From Paramacrobiotus metropolitanus (taxonomy: Eukaryota > Tardigrada > Eutardigrada > Parachela > Macrobiotidae), in contig NW_026570243.1 of assembly GCF_019649055.1 (NCBI RefSeq), positions 1,116,001 through 1,180,000 of the forward strand: a stretch of 64,000 bases of DNA. The letters are read 5' to 3'. Both the position numbers and the translations under genes were made by a program. This document shows, one piece after another, positions 44,601 through 56,927 of the stretch (the stretch's first letter is position 1; each line of letters begins with the position of its first letter). Under the pieces are notes generated by a model. The model searched no databases, was not told where the DNA came from, and saw only the letters and a list, made by a program, of their open reading frames with translations.

Positions 44601-47600
44601 ATCTTATAATTTTATTCAGCGAAATATTTATTTGTTGCAATTACCATCACGCAAACAAGTCCGCAGTGCTACTTCCACACTGTCGTCCTTGCATCGCATC
44701 ATAAACCAGTCGATATTATCCAGGGAACCGCTAGGTCCATAAGCCTGCCGATAATGGGGAATCCCGTTAAATCACGTAAGACAATCTGATTATACGCAAA
44801 CAACATTCCAGATTGGCCAGCTAACCTGAAAACACGCTCGCCGGCACTGGAAACCAACAGCACTCAGACAACACTGCAGTTTCATGGCTTCCGGCGGTGG
44901 TGGCCGGTGCGGCACGATAAAGGTGACACTTTTGCTGATATCCAGCATCTCCATCAGGCATGTCCAGAAGGATTCTTCCGGATCGGGGCGACCACATCCC
45001 CCGCTGACTAAATTCTCGATTGCATCGATACCGGCTTCAAAATTTCTTGCGACTCTCTGGCACGTTATAAGGCATTGCGAATTCGTGGAGGCATTACAAC
45101 ATGGAGCACCTGTATTTGAAAATACTAATATAATAGCTGTTTTACACGCAAAACGAGCATTGAAGCGTACAGTCAAGATGGACGAAAGGCGCTTTCCCCA
45201 GATTCCACGCACAGTGCACGGTTTCCAGGGATGTTGAGCATTCTGAGTGGAGAAGTAAAAGGTCACTGTAGGTAAACTGCGGCGGCTCTTTGGCCACTGG
45301 CAGGATTGTGGAGCAAAATTTGCGGCAAGTAGCAGCTTTTCTTCCTCCCGCGCTGTTACAGCACCGCAATGCGTCTGTAACCAAATATTCCTTGTATTTT
45401 GTAGTAAGCAATTTAAAATTCAAATACCGCACCTTTCCTCAGGCGGATGCATTCGTAGAGAGGCGTCTCTTTATTAATAAAACAAATATGTTCCAGTTCG
45501 TGAAGCGATTGAGCCTGCGAAAGGTCACCTTTTCGTCCATGATTTAAAGCTGGATCGAACGATTTATGAACGTAACAAGTACTTCAGTTTTTTGCATTGT
45601 AACTTATGAAGAAAGATTAAGCGTAATTTGGAAAAAATGAATTGATCATCAAAAGCTCTCTTGTGCGGGAAAATAGAGGCTTACATATACGCACGCCACT
45701 CGGCATCGAGGATCTTTGGCAAACGTACAACATTCCCGGCCACTCCAGCTTTGTCCACGCTGTAATTCTGTTGAAAAACGTCGAAAAATACAGACAAGCG
45801 TTAGACCAATCAGCGGGCCATTAAGCGAGCGCCGGTCCCAGTCGATAGTAGTTAAAGGGATGATTTTTGAGTGTTTTCCGATTACCTCTTGTGGTGTTGT
45901 TAAAACAAGTCATAAAATGATCCTGCAATCAGAGACCGTTTCATTCACTGCCACACGAATCGCAAAAAGGCAACGCTTGATGTGGATCGATGCTATTTGT
46001 TATTGTGGTTAATGTCCGGAAAGACGACGATTAACCATCGTCTAGACCCGGAGATTTCCATATTCCGTATATATACAGTCGGATCGTGGAAATTGAAAAT
46101 CAATATATATGCGCTTGGACCACTAATGCCGATATCAGTAAAACCGGCAACTCTTTGATTGAGGGAAATTTGATTAAATTACATTTTATACCGTATATGT
46201 GTATTATGAGGTTATGTCATTTTTTTTTCAAATTAGATGATTGCGGGAAGAGGACTGTGACAGAATGGGATTAGCATGCGTAATCGCTGATATGTATATA
46301 GGGAGAAAGCGTACCACGTAGCGCTCCGTCCGACAATGGTGCTCCAGATGAGCCGTAAATAGTTTATGGCGCTGCGGTTTAGTGGCCAAATCCAATAATG
46401 TGATCTACGAGAGAAAATGTTTTCTTAACCAAAAATTGCGGGTTTCGACGTATAAATTACTGTTGCTATGCTGTAGTTATCAAAACGTAAATACATAAAC
46501 TCTTTAGAAACCCTTTATCCAAACATTAAATTAGATACCGCATCGTATATGATATAATGTATACAAATTATATACCGTATCTGCCATTTATTTTAATTAT
46601 ACCAAATAAATTTGTACATTAATTTCGATAAACAAGCGGTCAACATTTCCGAATAAAACTTTGCTGTTATCGTTAGCATTAACAATTTGCTTTGACACAG
46701 TTTTGCTGATTAACTGAACGCTTAATTGTCTTCGTAAATATATGATGTAGAATAAAAAAACACATGTTTCTGCTTTCATCATAATTCTGTTGTAGATGAA
46801 ACGTCCATTGGAAAAAAGTTTTTTTTAGTTATACCTGATGACAAGCGGAACGACAAACGTCATTCACCGCTTCACAACAAGGCAAATCTGCAACCAAAAA
46901 AATCCCGAGTCAACACTTGCACAATGCCCCGACATAACGTCAACATGATAGAGTGGAGGAAGCAGCGAAATGTAATCTAAACAGTTTCTTACAATTCCTA
47001 CAGACAGCGATTTTCAATTGCATTTTGTTCGCCTGACTACACGGCACAATTGGCAGAGGAAACGCGGTTTGTGCGGCTGCACCGAAACCGGCGACACAAA
47101 CGCCGGCGCACTGTATATACATGCAATGCCAACATTTGTTCTTTGTGGCTTTTTCTCTTTTTTCCTGTAGTCAATCCACTCACGGATCCCAATCGATATG
47201 TGGGACTATTTATCAAGACCCGCGATATATATATGCCATCGCCATGGCGTCTCCCAAGACGCTTATGCCACTTGAGCCGTGTCGATGGCTGTAGCATGCA
47301 AATCATAATATTTATATGTTTTTCTTCGGACCGGGCGAAATTATACAGTTTGATCCCGAGTATGTCCTTGAACGTTTGCACCCAGTGCCAGATAATCGCT
47401 AAGCTTTTATGATATCAACGTCAGATGCAACTGTCAGAACTGTCAGAGAAATGTGATGCCGTGATTAGCTGCGAGTATCCGTTCCGGGGGCGCCTGTCGG
47501 ATACGACTCTGTTTTTTCCTTGGGATGGGCGTAATTGCGTTAACTGCTTAACGCAAGAAAAAACGCAAACAATCAATTATTTCTTTTCTTGGCTTTTTCG

Positions 47601-48118
47601 CGTTTGAAATTACTGTTGAACCAAAATTTAGATGCCTTGTTTTAAAGCATTTTAAGGTTACAGGTACTTAATTTTTTTAAAACACGTTGTAGCACGAACA
47701 TTTGCCAATCCATGTGTCCAGTCAAAACAAGACATTACTATGCATACCGCGAGGCAGTAAAATTAATATAATCGTCTTCGTCGACAAGCGGTATTGCAGT
47801 ACTTTACACCAAATGAACTTTTTTCTGCTTTTCGCATTGCTGTCAGACTGATGGATTTGGCAAACATATACATATAAATCAATTACAAGATGGCTGATTT
47901 TGCTTTAAGTAGCTATGCTTCATGTATAAAAGATACTGATCAACGAATATATATACGTATCTGCTATTACATATCTGCAAATTACAGCTAAATTAATAGG
48001 AAGCAGCGCAAATAGTTAAAAAGAGTTTACACTCACGCAATCCATCAGCCGACCGGCAATAAGGAATCAAACCAACCAGCACAACAAAGGTGAAAAGCAC
48101 CGCTGCGGGATGACACAT
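41665..48118 (-). CDS. RECK: RECK (reversion-inducing cysteine-rich protein with Kazal motifs)
   Basis: Exons in transcript order: 48118-48037, 46887-46835, candidate 46404-46315, 45759-45685, 45514-45433, 45374-45171, 45109-44826, 44744-44645, 44536-44263, 43878-43397, 43277-42921, 42741-42322, 42252-42035, 41913-41665. All phases fit, giving about 960-990 residues, close to vertebrate RECK. A signal peptide (MCHPAAVLFTFVVLVGLIPY) precedes the N-terminal cysteine knots (PCCEAVNDVCRSAC, ECCTFAKDPRCRVAC, RCCNSAGG, PCCNASTNSQC, LQCCLSAVGFQC). Next come the NYCSYFNDRPTLSFRSCN region, CNPNPCSPAMRC, and Kazal modules (VCGSNGKTYPTECSARC, VCGHNSETFPSECSAL). A hydrophobic C-terminus suits a GPI anchor. 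RECK restrains metalloproteases at the cell surface and in vertebrates serves Wnt7 signalling. The first intron contains no other gene. Confidence 0.95.
46888..48036. other. RECK intron 1
   Basis: About 1.15 kb separating the signal-peptide exon from the first knot exon. ORFs in both orientations near 47040-47410 resemble nothing known. No feature was recognised. Confidence 0.4.
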
Positions 48119-49662
48119 TACATGTGCGTTCTGTCCAGTTTACGGGAATGTTGTCCACTGTTCGCTATCACAAAACTCCAAATACTACGTTGGCATATCC
48201 ACAACATGATCGTAAAGATACTGTAGTTGCGCACGGTCATGTACCGACCTTATCTTTATACAGTATGAACAAATCCTCGTCCTAATCGCATAAGTGGGAT
48301 GCATTGTCCCGTCTAACCAACGCAATCAAGTCGCCATTACCAGCACATTTCCCGATTAAGGCTCACACGCCAATAAAATGAATAAATTAGCCCCAACCGG
48401 CAATCGCAAATCCGTGGATGCGCGCGCGCCGCATCTGTTGTATGTGAAATTGGCTTTTGACGTTTAACGCCGGCCAGTGTTGTGGCTATGTACCCGCCAT
48501 ACAAGCCGGCATCATGATGATGGTGATGAGTTTTTTCGCTTGACAGAAATTGGCCGTAGGGAGAAAATGGGAAGAAGTGCTGCAGCAGACGCGTCCGTAC
48601 TGTGTATACGCCGGTTTTGGTATTATTTGTTGCATAAGACCGGCGTCGACTAAGATTAGTTTTGATCGATCCGTATATGTATGTGTTTGTACGCGTGCGT
48701 ACATATGTACAGAGGAGAAAATCCTGGACGCTATCACTTTGGTACACGGACGGTTTGTTTGATTAAGATGGTTGTTATTGCAATTGGTGTCTTCTGAGAA
48801 AACGCTTTTTTAGGGTAACGTGCCAGTAATTCCAATTTACACGTTGCTTGTGGATACTCAAAGTTCTTTAACAGAGTCGTGTTTTGAGACTTTCTTCTCG
48901 GTTCATGTGGCACGTGTTTACACTAGAGCGTCGCATTGTTGGGGCTTCAAATTTAATTTGTATTTCCATGTTTGCTGAAGGCAGAGTTGATGGAAATCTG
49001 ATTAAAAGCTTAAAAAAGTTATTATTTTATTTGGATGTTGTTTTATTCTTTTTCTTTAGTTGTAATAAAAAGCCCAGAAAACTAAGGAAATAATCGTTTG
49101 ATAACCGCAAAACATGGAAATAAATGCACACAAACATAATTATTATTCCGACGTAAATAAAAGGCATTTTTATCATAATTGTTTGTTGATTATTAAATTG
49201 GCAAATACCGGTATAGCGCATTAATTCGTCCCGTAAACCATTATTACTTTTGTTCTAAAACATTAGGACGAAATAAACGCTATTGGCTTTTTTACAAAAT
49301 TCTGTCACTTCTTTGTACAAAGTACAGTTATAAGACAAAAAAGATATCAGCGACAAAAATATTGTATTGTATGCGTTGAGTGTTTGTACTTTAGCAACAG
49401 GTAACAGCAAGCATTCGGCTTTCATAACCCGGAGCAATTTCGACCATGTCGAAGTTTGTACATGCTGGAGAAAGCCCAGTGGCATAAATAATTTCAGCAT
49501 AGTGAAATACCATTTTTATACTAGATCGATCTCACTAAAACATTAATATCGTAAAGTGGTAAACCCTGCTTGTGTACAGATAGTTCGCCGTTGACTGTTA
49601 AAGAGCAGCAATATTTGGAGCAAGTCCCTAAGTGGCCCGGGATAATCGCCCTAATCCTTAAG
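48119..49662. other. Divergent intergenic region between RECK and the TMEM55 gene
   Basis: About 1.5 kb, presumably holding both promoters. Nothing specific was recognised. ORFs at 48337-48762 are open on both strands but look random. Confidence 0.4.
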
Positions 49663-51943
49663 ATGTCAGATATACGATCCGATAGGTCGACCAATGTAGA
49701 TGATAGTCATGAGTACTCCAGTCAATCCATGGTAGAATCCCATGTTGGTACGGAATGGTAACAGGATGCTGTATAACTAATGCGTTTTTTTGCAATTATT
49801 TGAATTTTTGAAGTTGTTTCTATACGTTAAAAAAATCAAAATCACCTATAATTATTGCTGCAGGTATTTGGATGTAAATAATATTTACTAATCTAAAGCC
49901 CAATCTAACTAAAATTATGTAGAACTATGAAATACAAACCTTTTCGGCAATTCTTGTCACCAAAGTTCCGAACCTTTGTGATTAGTTCACTTAAATACAA
50001 ACCGTACGTGAGCGTTGTACAGTATTTATGGTTATTTTAAGATTGCGCATCTTCATGATTGTGTTCAGCGCTGCATGTAGTGGTGTAAACATATGTAAAC
50101 TTATGGAAATCAACAAAAGTTTTATATGCAGATGTGGATGTAAATATTAAATTGATATAGTGCCAATGTTTATTCCATTTAGAAACTATTTTGCTTTTTA
50201 ACAACGCTTTGTGTCAATTTCTCACTCGCGTATCTGTTCATCAGGTCGCAAATCGTATTAAATCATCCTCTCCATATATATCTTTCTCAGTATATAAATA
50301 GTATTTTTTGCACAATCCTGGAACACCAACTGTAGTGCATTGTGCTACACGTATGTATGTACAATATTTTTTAACATTTACTGACGCACACGTTGCAGAT
50401 CCCATCAATGTGGATTACGACTATCTCCAGCAGCACAGCCCTTGGATACTGGATTCTCTGGGGGATCCCCAGGGTGAAAAACGCAGAGGATCATCAGTAA
50501 CCGTGGTCATCTGCAAAGTGTGTAATTCTAAAATCCCGCTGGTTGGCTATGATTTGGAAGAGCACTACATTGTCAAATGCAGCCAGTGCAAGGAAGCCAC
50601 AGTAAGTCACTAAATACGAGTAGTTAGTAAGCTAAAACTATTTGTGATCGATTCAATCACAAATAGTTTTAGCTTACTAACTAGTAAACTAAACTTACTA
50701 ACTAGTAAACTAGTGAACGGCTCGTCAAGGTCACTGTTCAGTCTGTGTGTGCAAAACAAACTGTGATTCCTAATGACTGCATTGCAAAGTGTCACTGTAA
50801 AGCTAAAAATTTTATGTTGAATCGTACAAATATTTTATTCGGATTTATAAAGCAATCAGCGCAATTGTATGTGCTCTCTTAGTATATTAATTCAATGGTA
50901 TGAAATCCATACTGCGCACAACATAACATTCCGGTCACCGGAAATGGAAAAAACTATACGTTTTTATGTATACAGGATGAGTAGGTGGAAGTTTTCAAAA
51001 CAGTTGATATAAATTAAGACTCGATCTGTTGCCAACTGGGCAGGACCGTATGCAATAATACGAGGTGATACTGTAATTAAGGTATTTGTTGGCGCCATCT
51101 CTTAACAACCACAAGTGTCAAGTTCAAAGCGATAATGGTGTTTAATGACCGGATAACGTTGCAGCCTATTCGCCCTGCTCCACCCGGTGAACGTTACATT
51201 AGATGCGTGTGTAACTGCCTGTTGATCTGCCGGGATGTCGCTACGAAAGTTGCCTGTCCTCGTCTAAACTGGTACAAATTCTAATACTGTAGATCTGCTA
51301 AGCAAAATTAAATCTTACAGTCATATACTACGGTACAATGTTGAAAAAATTTGCGCAGGTTTTGATTCAAAATGTACGTCAAATACGTATATAAAAAATA
51401 TTATTAAAATTGTTGTTATGTAAAATTTTGTGGAGTCGAGCATTAAGCACTTTGCAAAATTGCATGCAGACCTTTCGCACAACAAACTAAAGTACTGTAT
51501 GTTACTTCACTTACTTGCAATATTTTTACATTTTCTGTACTTTTCATAGTCAGCGAATTATTACTGTGCGTTCCGGTGCCGCCAACGAAACGACCACCGC
51601 CACCGCGCCACCGGCCGGCACCTGCCGCATTACCTGCGTGCACTGCCAGCAGCCGTTTATTTTCAACAGCCGCAGCAAATCCTTGACCAAATGCCCCTAC
51701 TGCTACCGGATTTCAGCGATCAAAAGTGACTACACCACGAAAGAGATGCGCTACGCTTTCGCGATGGCTGTTTGCTACACTTTAGTAACTTTAATTATTA
51801 TTATTGTTAATGCGGTTTTGAACGAGCGCTTTGAGGGAGAACCAGCACTGTACATTATTCTCTTGGGGCTGTGCGGTATTTTATGGATTCGACCGGTGGT
51901 GGCGTACCGGCTCAAGGGAAGCCAAATCGACCACGAAATGTAA
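49663..51943 (+). CDS. TMEM55/PIP4P-family late-endosomal membrane protein
   Basis: Exons 49663-49747 (probable), 50399-50601, 51165-51271 and 51550-51943 join in phase to 262 residues. Successive zinc-binding Cys pairs match the family: VICKVCNSKIPL, VKCSQCKEAT, YIRCVCNCLLIC, VACPRLNCQRII, CRITCVHCQQPF, TKCPYCYRIS. Two C-terminal helices follow (AFAMAVCYTLVTLIIIIVNAV and ALYIILLGLCGILWI), the usual topology with the N-terminus in the cytosol. Vertebrate TMEM55A/B were described as phosphatidylinositol-4,5-bisphosphate 4-phosphatases with a CX5R motif and also recruit JIP4 to lysosomes. Here that motif reads CRDVATK, so the arginine is a lysine. The first exon was chosen because its donor phase fits, though its sequence is family-variable. 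A perfect 28-bp hairpin lies 20 bp downstream of the exon 2 donor. Confidence 0.9.
50621..50683. repeat. Perfect 28-bp hairpin in a TMEM55 intron
   Basis: Arms 50621-50648 and 50656-50683 are exact reverse complements around a 7-nt loop (CGATTCA). The right arm runs into a short tandem repeat of TTACTAACTAGTAAACTA (50674-50711). Confidence 0.95.
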
Positions 51944-52470
51944 CGGATATTTTTCCATGAATAAAATAATATTACTATTTAATTAGAAATTTTTGCTGTG
52001 GTATTAATCAGTGGCACGTGACCAGTTAACACAAATACGCATAGTGCGTGTTGTAAATAATAGTGATGCGGCTGAAACCGGTTCAAGAGCCGATATAGAC
52101 GATGATTAAGCGAAGGTGCGCGTAAATACAGCTAAATACCGGCTGCAGTGTTTCCGGTGCGTGGTTTGTCTAATATGTTCCGCATCGTTGGCAGTTTTCT
52201 GGTAGCCGAATGACTGGAGGCGCATTGTGCATTTATAACTACCGGTGCAGTATACTATTAGGACTAGCTGCACACATTGGCGCTTTTCGCACGGTATTTA
52301 CTATTGTGTGACATAACGCAGCGCAATCAATAAGCGCGGTTGGGGAACGGTATTACACCGCTGGATGAACAGTCGGGAGATGTGCAGATTTTATTTCTTC
52401 GTCTACTGAAGGTGTACAGACATCGGGAATCTCATAGTGTGCCCGGTACATCCGAGCATGCGCTACGGAA
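51944..52470. other. Intergenic region
   Basis: About 530 bp between TMEM55 and rolling stone genes. AATAAAATAAT at 51960-51970 is a candidate polyadenylation signal for TMEM55. The rest is presumed promoter of the next gene. Confidence 0.5.
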
Positions 52471-54297
52471 ATGAAAACAGGCAGCTCCGGCTGCAACTGT
52501 AAAGAGTTCTGTTCGAAGGAATTTCAACTAAAGAATTTCTTCTTCCCGATTACTCAGCGAAAACGGTTTATTTATCCACAGGTGAGTGGCAGTTTTTATT
52601 GCAGTATGGTTCTATTAGCGCGTTGAATTTTCATAAGCAGTACTTGCAGTGGAGCGGGATACCGTTAACATTATGGCAGACATGGAAAGTGATATTGGCC
52701 TGTTATTTTATCGCCTGGTTGGTGATCAGTATTGACCGGCAGAAGAAGGACAATCCCGTCGCTCCAGGATGGAAGTGGCTGATTTTTCTAACGCACTGGA
52801 CCTACGTCGCTTTTATCAGCTATCTTATCTTGAGTGCCGTAAATGTGTGTCTCAACACCCTCTGCCACAGCCACAAGCGCAGTATGTATTGTTATTAAAA
52901 ATTCCTATAAATTATTTCTACTTTATTATTATTAGTTTTTTTACAGACGCATTTACAACTAAATGCTATTAATTTTATACAAGTATGTCAGTTATCGACC
53001 GAATACCTTTAGCAATATAGTAAGGTACTCCTAAATGATGGTCCTAAAGAAATCGATATGTTGACATTCCAGTAGAATAGCGTCGGCCTTTATAGCGTAC
53101 TCGTAGGACTTTTGACTGCAGATGCATTAATGTTGAACTTCCGGTTGCATCATTTAAAGTAATCAAAGCCGTGCCTTTTTGGCGAAAAAGCTGTTCGAAG
53201 ATGAAATTATTTGTACGTACTAGGCAAAAAGTAACTGCATGTACGTAGCTGTATTAGGTATATGTTTATCAAACTGCGATATTTTCAAACCGATCAAATT
53301 CTATAACAAATAGTTTTGTATACTACAGAGTGGAGTAGTACCTGGATGAGTTCGCCATTGGGCCATGGTAGGGTATTTTTTTCCATGAATACAGGACGGT
53401 AGTACATGAAGTAATACTAGTAACGTCGTATTGCACCGATCGTTGTGTGACGCACGTGTAAAGCAGTACCCTAATTTGAGGAGCAGATTTGTGCAAATTT
53501 AGTTAATTAATATTTTGTTAATCTATATAAGTGTGTAATGAGTATTTGGTATTTCTCACAGCCAGCATTAGCACGTACGACGGGATGCATGATGATCTGT
53601 ATATACGAACAGTGAATCCGTAGTCTAATGTGCCGATAAAATTATAATTTATAAGAATTAATTTTAATGACAAATTACCGCGTGTTCAATTAATTTTTTA
53701 TTGCCAGCAACCGTTCTGGGAGTGTGGAGTCTGAAACTGCAGTGGTTCCTGTGGAATATCGCCGCACCGGCCACCATCTCCGTGGTCATCCTCTACTGGT
53801 CCCTGCTGTACCCCAACACGCCCCACAACCACGGTCCTTCCGCCACGAATTGCCACGTCCATTTGGTCAACGGCATCATGATCCTGTTCGATCAGGCGCT
53901 GCACGCCATGCCCATGCACTGGCTGCACATCTACCAGCCGATGCTGTACGGGGCCACCTACGCGACCTTTACCGGCATCTACTATGAAGCCAACGGGACC
54001 GACCTGACCAATCGGCCGGCCATCTACGTGTTCCTCAACTACAGTACCCACCGGAAGTTGGCGCTGGGAGCGGATTTTGCCGCCATTCTCGTGGTAATCC
54101 CCATTGTATGGACGGTGTTGTGGGCGCTGCATTTGCTGCGGGATCTCATCTGGCGCACATGTGATCCGTATGCGACCGACAAGTTGCCGGTGGAGCCGGT
54201 CAGGGCGGAGGAGAAGCGCGAGGAAGAGGCGAAAGAGATGAAGGTGTTTGCGTTGAGTTATAAGCCGCGCAGTAATTCGGTTAGTGTCGGTGTGTAA
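52471..54297 (+). CDS. rost: Rolling stone-like multi-pass membrane protein
   Basis: Exons 52471-52581, 52641-52881 and 53708-54297 join in phase to 313 residues. The family pattern is clear: W-x-I-P-L-T-L-W-Q-T-W, a helix VILACYFIAWLVISID, WLIFLTHWTYVAFISYLIL, LQWFLWNIAAPATISVVIL, the diagnostic stretch CHVHLVNGIMILFDQALHAM followed by MHWLHIYQPM and YGATYATFTGIYYEANGT, and a last helix ILVVIPIVWTVLWALHLL. There are about seven hydrophobic segments. Drosophila Rolling stone works in myoblast fusion at the plasma membrane. Relatives are uncharacterised. The cytosolic tail is Glu/Arg-rich. Exon 3 is notably GC-rich compared with its surroundings. The stop lies nine bases before a TTAA foldback element, which must therefore form the 3' UTR. 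Confidence 0.9.
52882..53707. other. Rolling stone intron 2
   Basis: 826 bp, AT-rich, no exon, repeat or RNA gene recognised. Confidence 0.5.
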
Positions 54298-54306
54298 CCC
54301 GGCATA

Positions 54307-54936
54307 TTAAGGGAAGTGGCCCGGTACATGGTACCAAATTCGTGTACATGCACGAAATCTTTCACTTTCGCGCACTCCCAAACCCTTTTTTCTCTTGATT
54401 TATGACAATCTGTAGTCAAATGATTCGTATACACAGGCCTGAAAACCGTTTGCGCGCGCAACATCCGGTTCGCGAGTTATGGCTGTTAGAAAATTCAAAA
54501 GTTTAAATGCATTCAGGTGTACCAAAGTCTCATTATGGACCGATCTCTTTCAGATTTTGCACGTAAATGCACATAACCACGAAGAACGTTTTACACCGAT
54601 CCACTGTTCTAGCATGTTTTTCAAATTTTAAAATGAATTTCAAAAATTTTAAAATTCATTTTAAAATTTGAAAAAAATTGTGGAAGTCTGGATCGGTGTA
54701 AAACGATCTTCTTATATGTGCATTTACATGCAAAATTTGAAGGAGATCGGTCCATAATGAACTTTAAGTACACTAAAGCATTAAACTATTGGGAACTGCA
54801 TACTCCCGAACCGGATGTTGCGCTAATTTTCAAATGTATAAATCATTTGACTACAGAATGTCATAAAACTGGAGAAAAACGGTTTAGTGCTGAATTTCGT
54901 GCATGCATAATGTACCATGTACCGACCACTTCTTAA
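54307..54936. mobile_element. TTAA-flanked foldback MITE
   Basis: Almost the whole 630 bp is one imperfect palindrome. The left arm from 54314 (AAGTGG, CGGTACATGGTAC, ATGCACGAAAT) returns inverted at the right end (ATTTCGTGCATGC, GTACCATGTACCG, CCACTT, ending 54931). The centre near 54620-54680 is an AT-rich self-complementary core. TTAA tetranucleotides sit at 54307-54310 and 54933-54936, the target duplication expected for piggyBac-type transposases. No coding capacity. Confidence 0.8.
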
Positions 54937-55794
54937 CCTAAAGAACTGATTACTGTACTTTTTATACCAGTTCTCCACTACCCTAGAACTCCCCTCAAAT
55001 GCTAAGAACGTCGCATTTCGAAGAAGGTTTATTTTTGGTTCACAAAGGCAGTATTTGTTCACAGTCTGTTAGAATGTCGAATAAATTCCATTTCTCATAC
55101 TTTGCGACTGTGCGCAACGTTATGGACGTTCTTTATCTTAAAGAAACTCAAAGGATTCCTTTCACTTACAGAGAATTAAAATTCGAACTTCAGTTGACTG
55201 GTTCCTCGCCAAAATCGCACTTTAACTTAAAAGTCTCTTTAACAGTGAGCAGCGGAAGGTACTTTACTACTTATTACTTAAATCTGTACATTGAATCTTC
55301 ACCCGCTTTAACCGCTGACTTGTACAAATGTGTACAGATAATGGCAGCTGTACTGCGGCGAATTCGTTCATGAATGCGTTCATGAATGCGTATTGGACAC
55401 GGTCCGCTAGCGGTACAGCAAAACCAAAACAATTAATTAAAAACACCAGTACCAACGGAAACCAAAGCGTAGTTTTGCTGTTACTTGTAAGTAGCTTCTA
55501 ACTACCGCCACGTACTGCGCACTTAAATATCGAGTATTCTGAAGGCGCAAAATGCATATTCTAAAAAAAGAATATAAAAAATTCTACCCACAAACAGGCT
55601 AAGCATGAACAGTTACACTTACTAATCAGCCCACAAAAATTATAAAATTTGTGTCCACGAAAAAACCTGGGCAGCTGAAATACAGCACACGCGCACGAAA
55701 GTGCACGTAAAAAAATATTAATTTTTCCTTAAAAGAAAATAAACAGATAATAACACTGGTAATGTGGTGGTCAATGTCATGAATTTGCAGCAAG
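54937..55794. other. Intergenic region
   Basis: About 860 bp. A 124-codon plus-strand ORF (54999-55373) has no recognisable domain and I do not call it. It ends in a 12-bp tandem repeat (GTTCATGAATGC twice, 55367-55391). Confidence 0.4.
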
Positions 55795-56346
55795 TCATTT
55801 AGAATGCCCACTCTTTTTGGCTCGACTGCGTTTTTTCCCAGCTGATGTTCCTTGCTGGCGGACCATTGCCTTTGTCTTTGGCTTGTTTTTAGGCGCATGC
55901 ACGTCCACCAGGACGATAACGTCTCGCGACAATGCCTTGTCTTTCTCCGCCGCCCCACGCAGCAATCCAGGGCTACGGCAAGTATCACCGGGCTTTTTGA
56001 CGACAGGCCCACGGGTTTCGCCAGCGTTAGGACGGAATGCGGCAGGTCGGCCTCGTTCTCGTTGACCACGTCCAAGTGGGCGCGGACGACGAATCACAGG
56101 AACGCGCCTCTTCCTTACTGTACATCCGTGTACCAGAAATATAATAAATCCAACTCCAGGGAAAGCGGCTGCTCCACAGAAGTATTTTCCCGTGTACTCC
56201 CATCCAGGCGTAAATAATGCGCAAACACCGATCGCCAAAAAACCCACCAAAAACCCGCAACAAACTCCACTCAGACAATATGACTCCTTCTTCGGTATAG
56301 TCAATCGACAAGGACTCTGGAGAAGATCATCCTTCAAGCGAAACAT
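55795..56346 (-). CDS. Small two-transmembrane protein with basic tail, family unknown
   Basis: Single-exon ORF of 183 residues on the minus strand. After a short N-terminus (MFRLKDDLLQSP) come two hydrophobic helices, GVCCGFLVGFLAIGVCALF and FCGAAAFPGVGFIIFLVHG. A long Arg/Lys-rich tail of about 100 residues (RRVPVIRRPRPLGRGQRERG, and KKRSRAKKSGHSK at the end) would face the cytosol. GC content and composition are protein-like and much higher than in the flanking AT-rich DNA. I recognise no family. The start is the first ATG after an in-frame stop region. The overlapping plus-strand ORFs (55817-56217) are shadows. Confidence 0.55.
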   Translation of the reverse strand: MFRLKDDLLQSPCRLTIPKKESYCLSGVCCGFLVGFLAIGVCALFTPGWEYTGKYFCGAAAFPGVGFIIFLVHGCTVRKRRVPVIRRPRPLGRGQRERGRPAAFRPNAGETRGPVVKKPGDTCRSPGLLRGAAEKDKALSRDVIVLVDVHAPKNKPKTKAMVRQQGTSAGKKRSRAKKSGHSK

Positions 56347-56927
56347 TTTGTTGCTTATTTAATACTGGATACTATTAGCCCCGTTTAAAAAATTTAATGC
56401 AAATGTGTAAAGAATTTTAGTACATCTGTTGCATACTGACTAGAACAGAATACTCATCAACATGCAAACTACTGATTAATTGTGTGATTTCGGTTTGCTT
56501 TTGGCGTGGATGCAGTACTCGTCAGCAAAGGTCATTGCGCAATGGCTGCACCATCTGTGGTACACGATGGCACTTTTGATTGGTACGAGTATTTGTATCG
56601 GGTGATTTCGTAAACCCGCTTACATGATTACCGATGTTCGTGTGATAATAAATATTAGGCACCGACTGTACAAATGCGACTATCTTGAATTAGGTATTCT
56701 TTTAAATGCACCATTCCTCTACAGACTGTACTTCAATATCTGGTTCCTCGATACTTCAATATCTGGCAGTAGGGAATTACAAAGAGAACTATTGGTAAGT
56801 TCGAAAAAATTAAGAAACGGAAGCTCTTAAATTGTAAGCCGGCCCTTCTGCCCCTATTGGCGTAAAAAATTATGAACGAGCGATTTCAGAACTAAATGTT
56901 CTGGAATTGCTGGCTATATATGAAAGA
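56347..56927. other. Intergenic region
   Basis: About 580 bp, presumed promoter of the minus-strand two-TM gene. Includes a small direct repeat CTTCAATATCTGG (56728-56768). Nothing else was recognised. Confidence 0.4.

Noticed and set aside
47037-47412. Overlapping 114- and 120-codon ORFs on both strands in RECK intron 1
   Set aside because: Neither resembles RECK or any known protein, and RECK exons join in phase without them.
54999-55373. 124-codon plus-strand ORF
   Set aside because: No recognisable domain or neighbouring exon, and it ends in a tandem repeat. Not strong enough to annotate.
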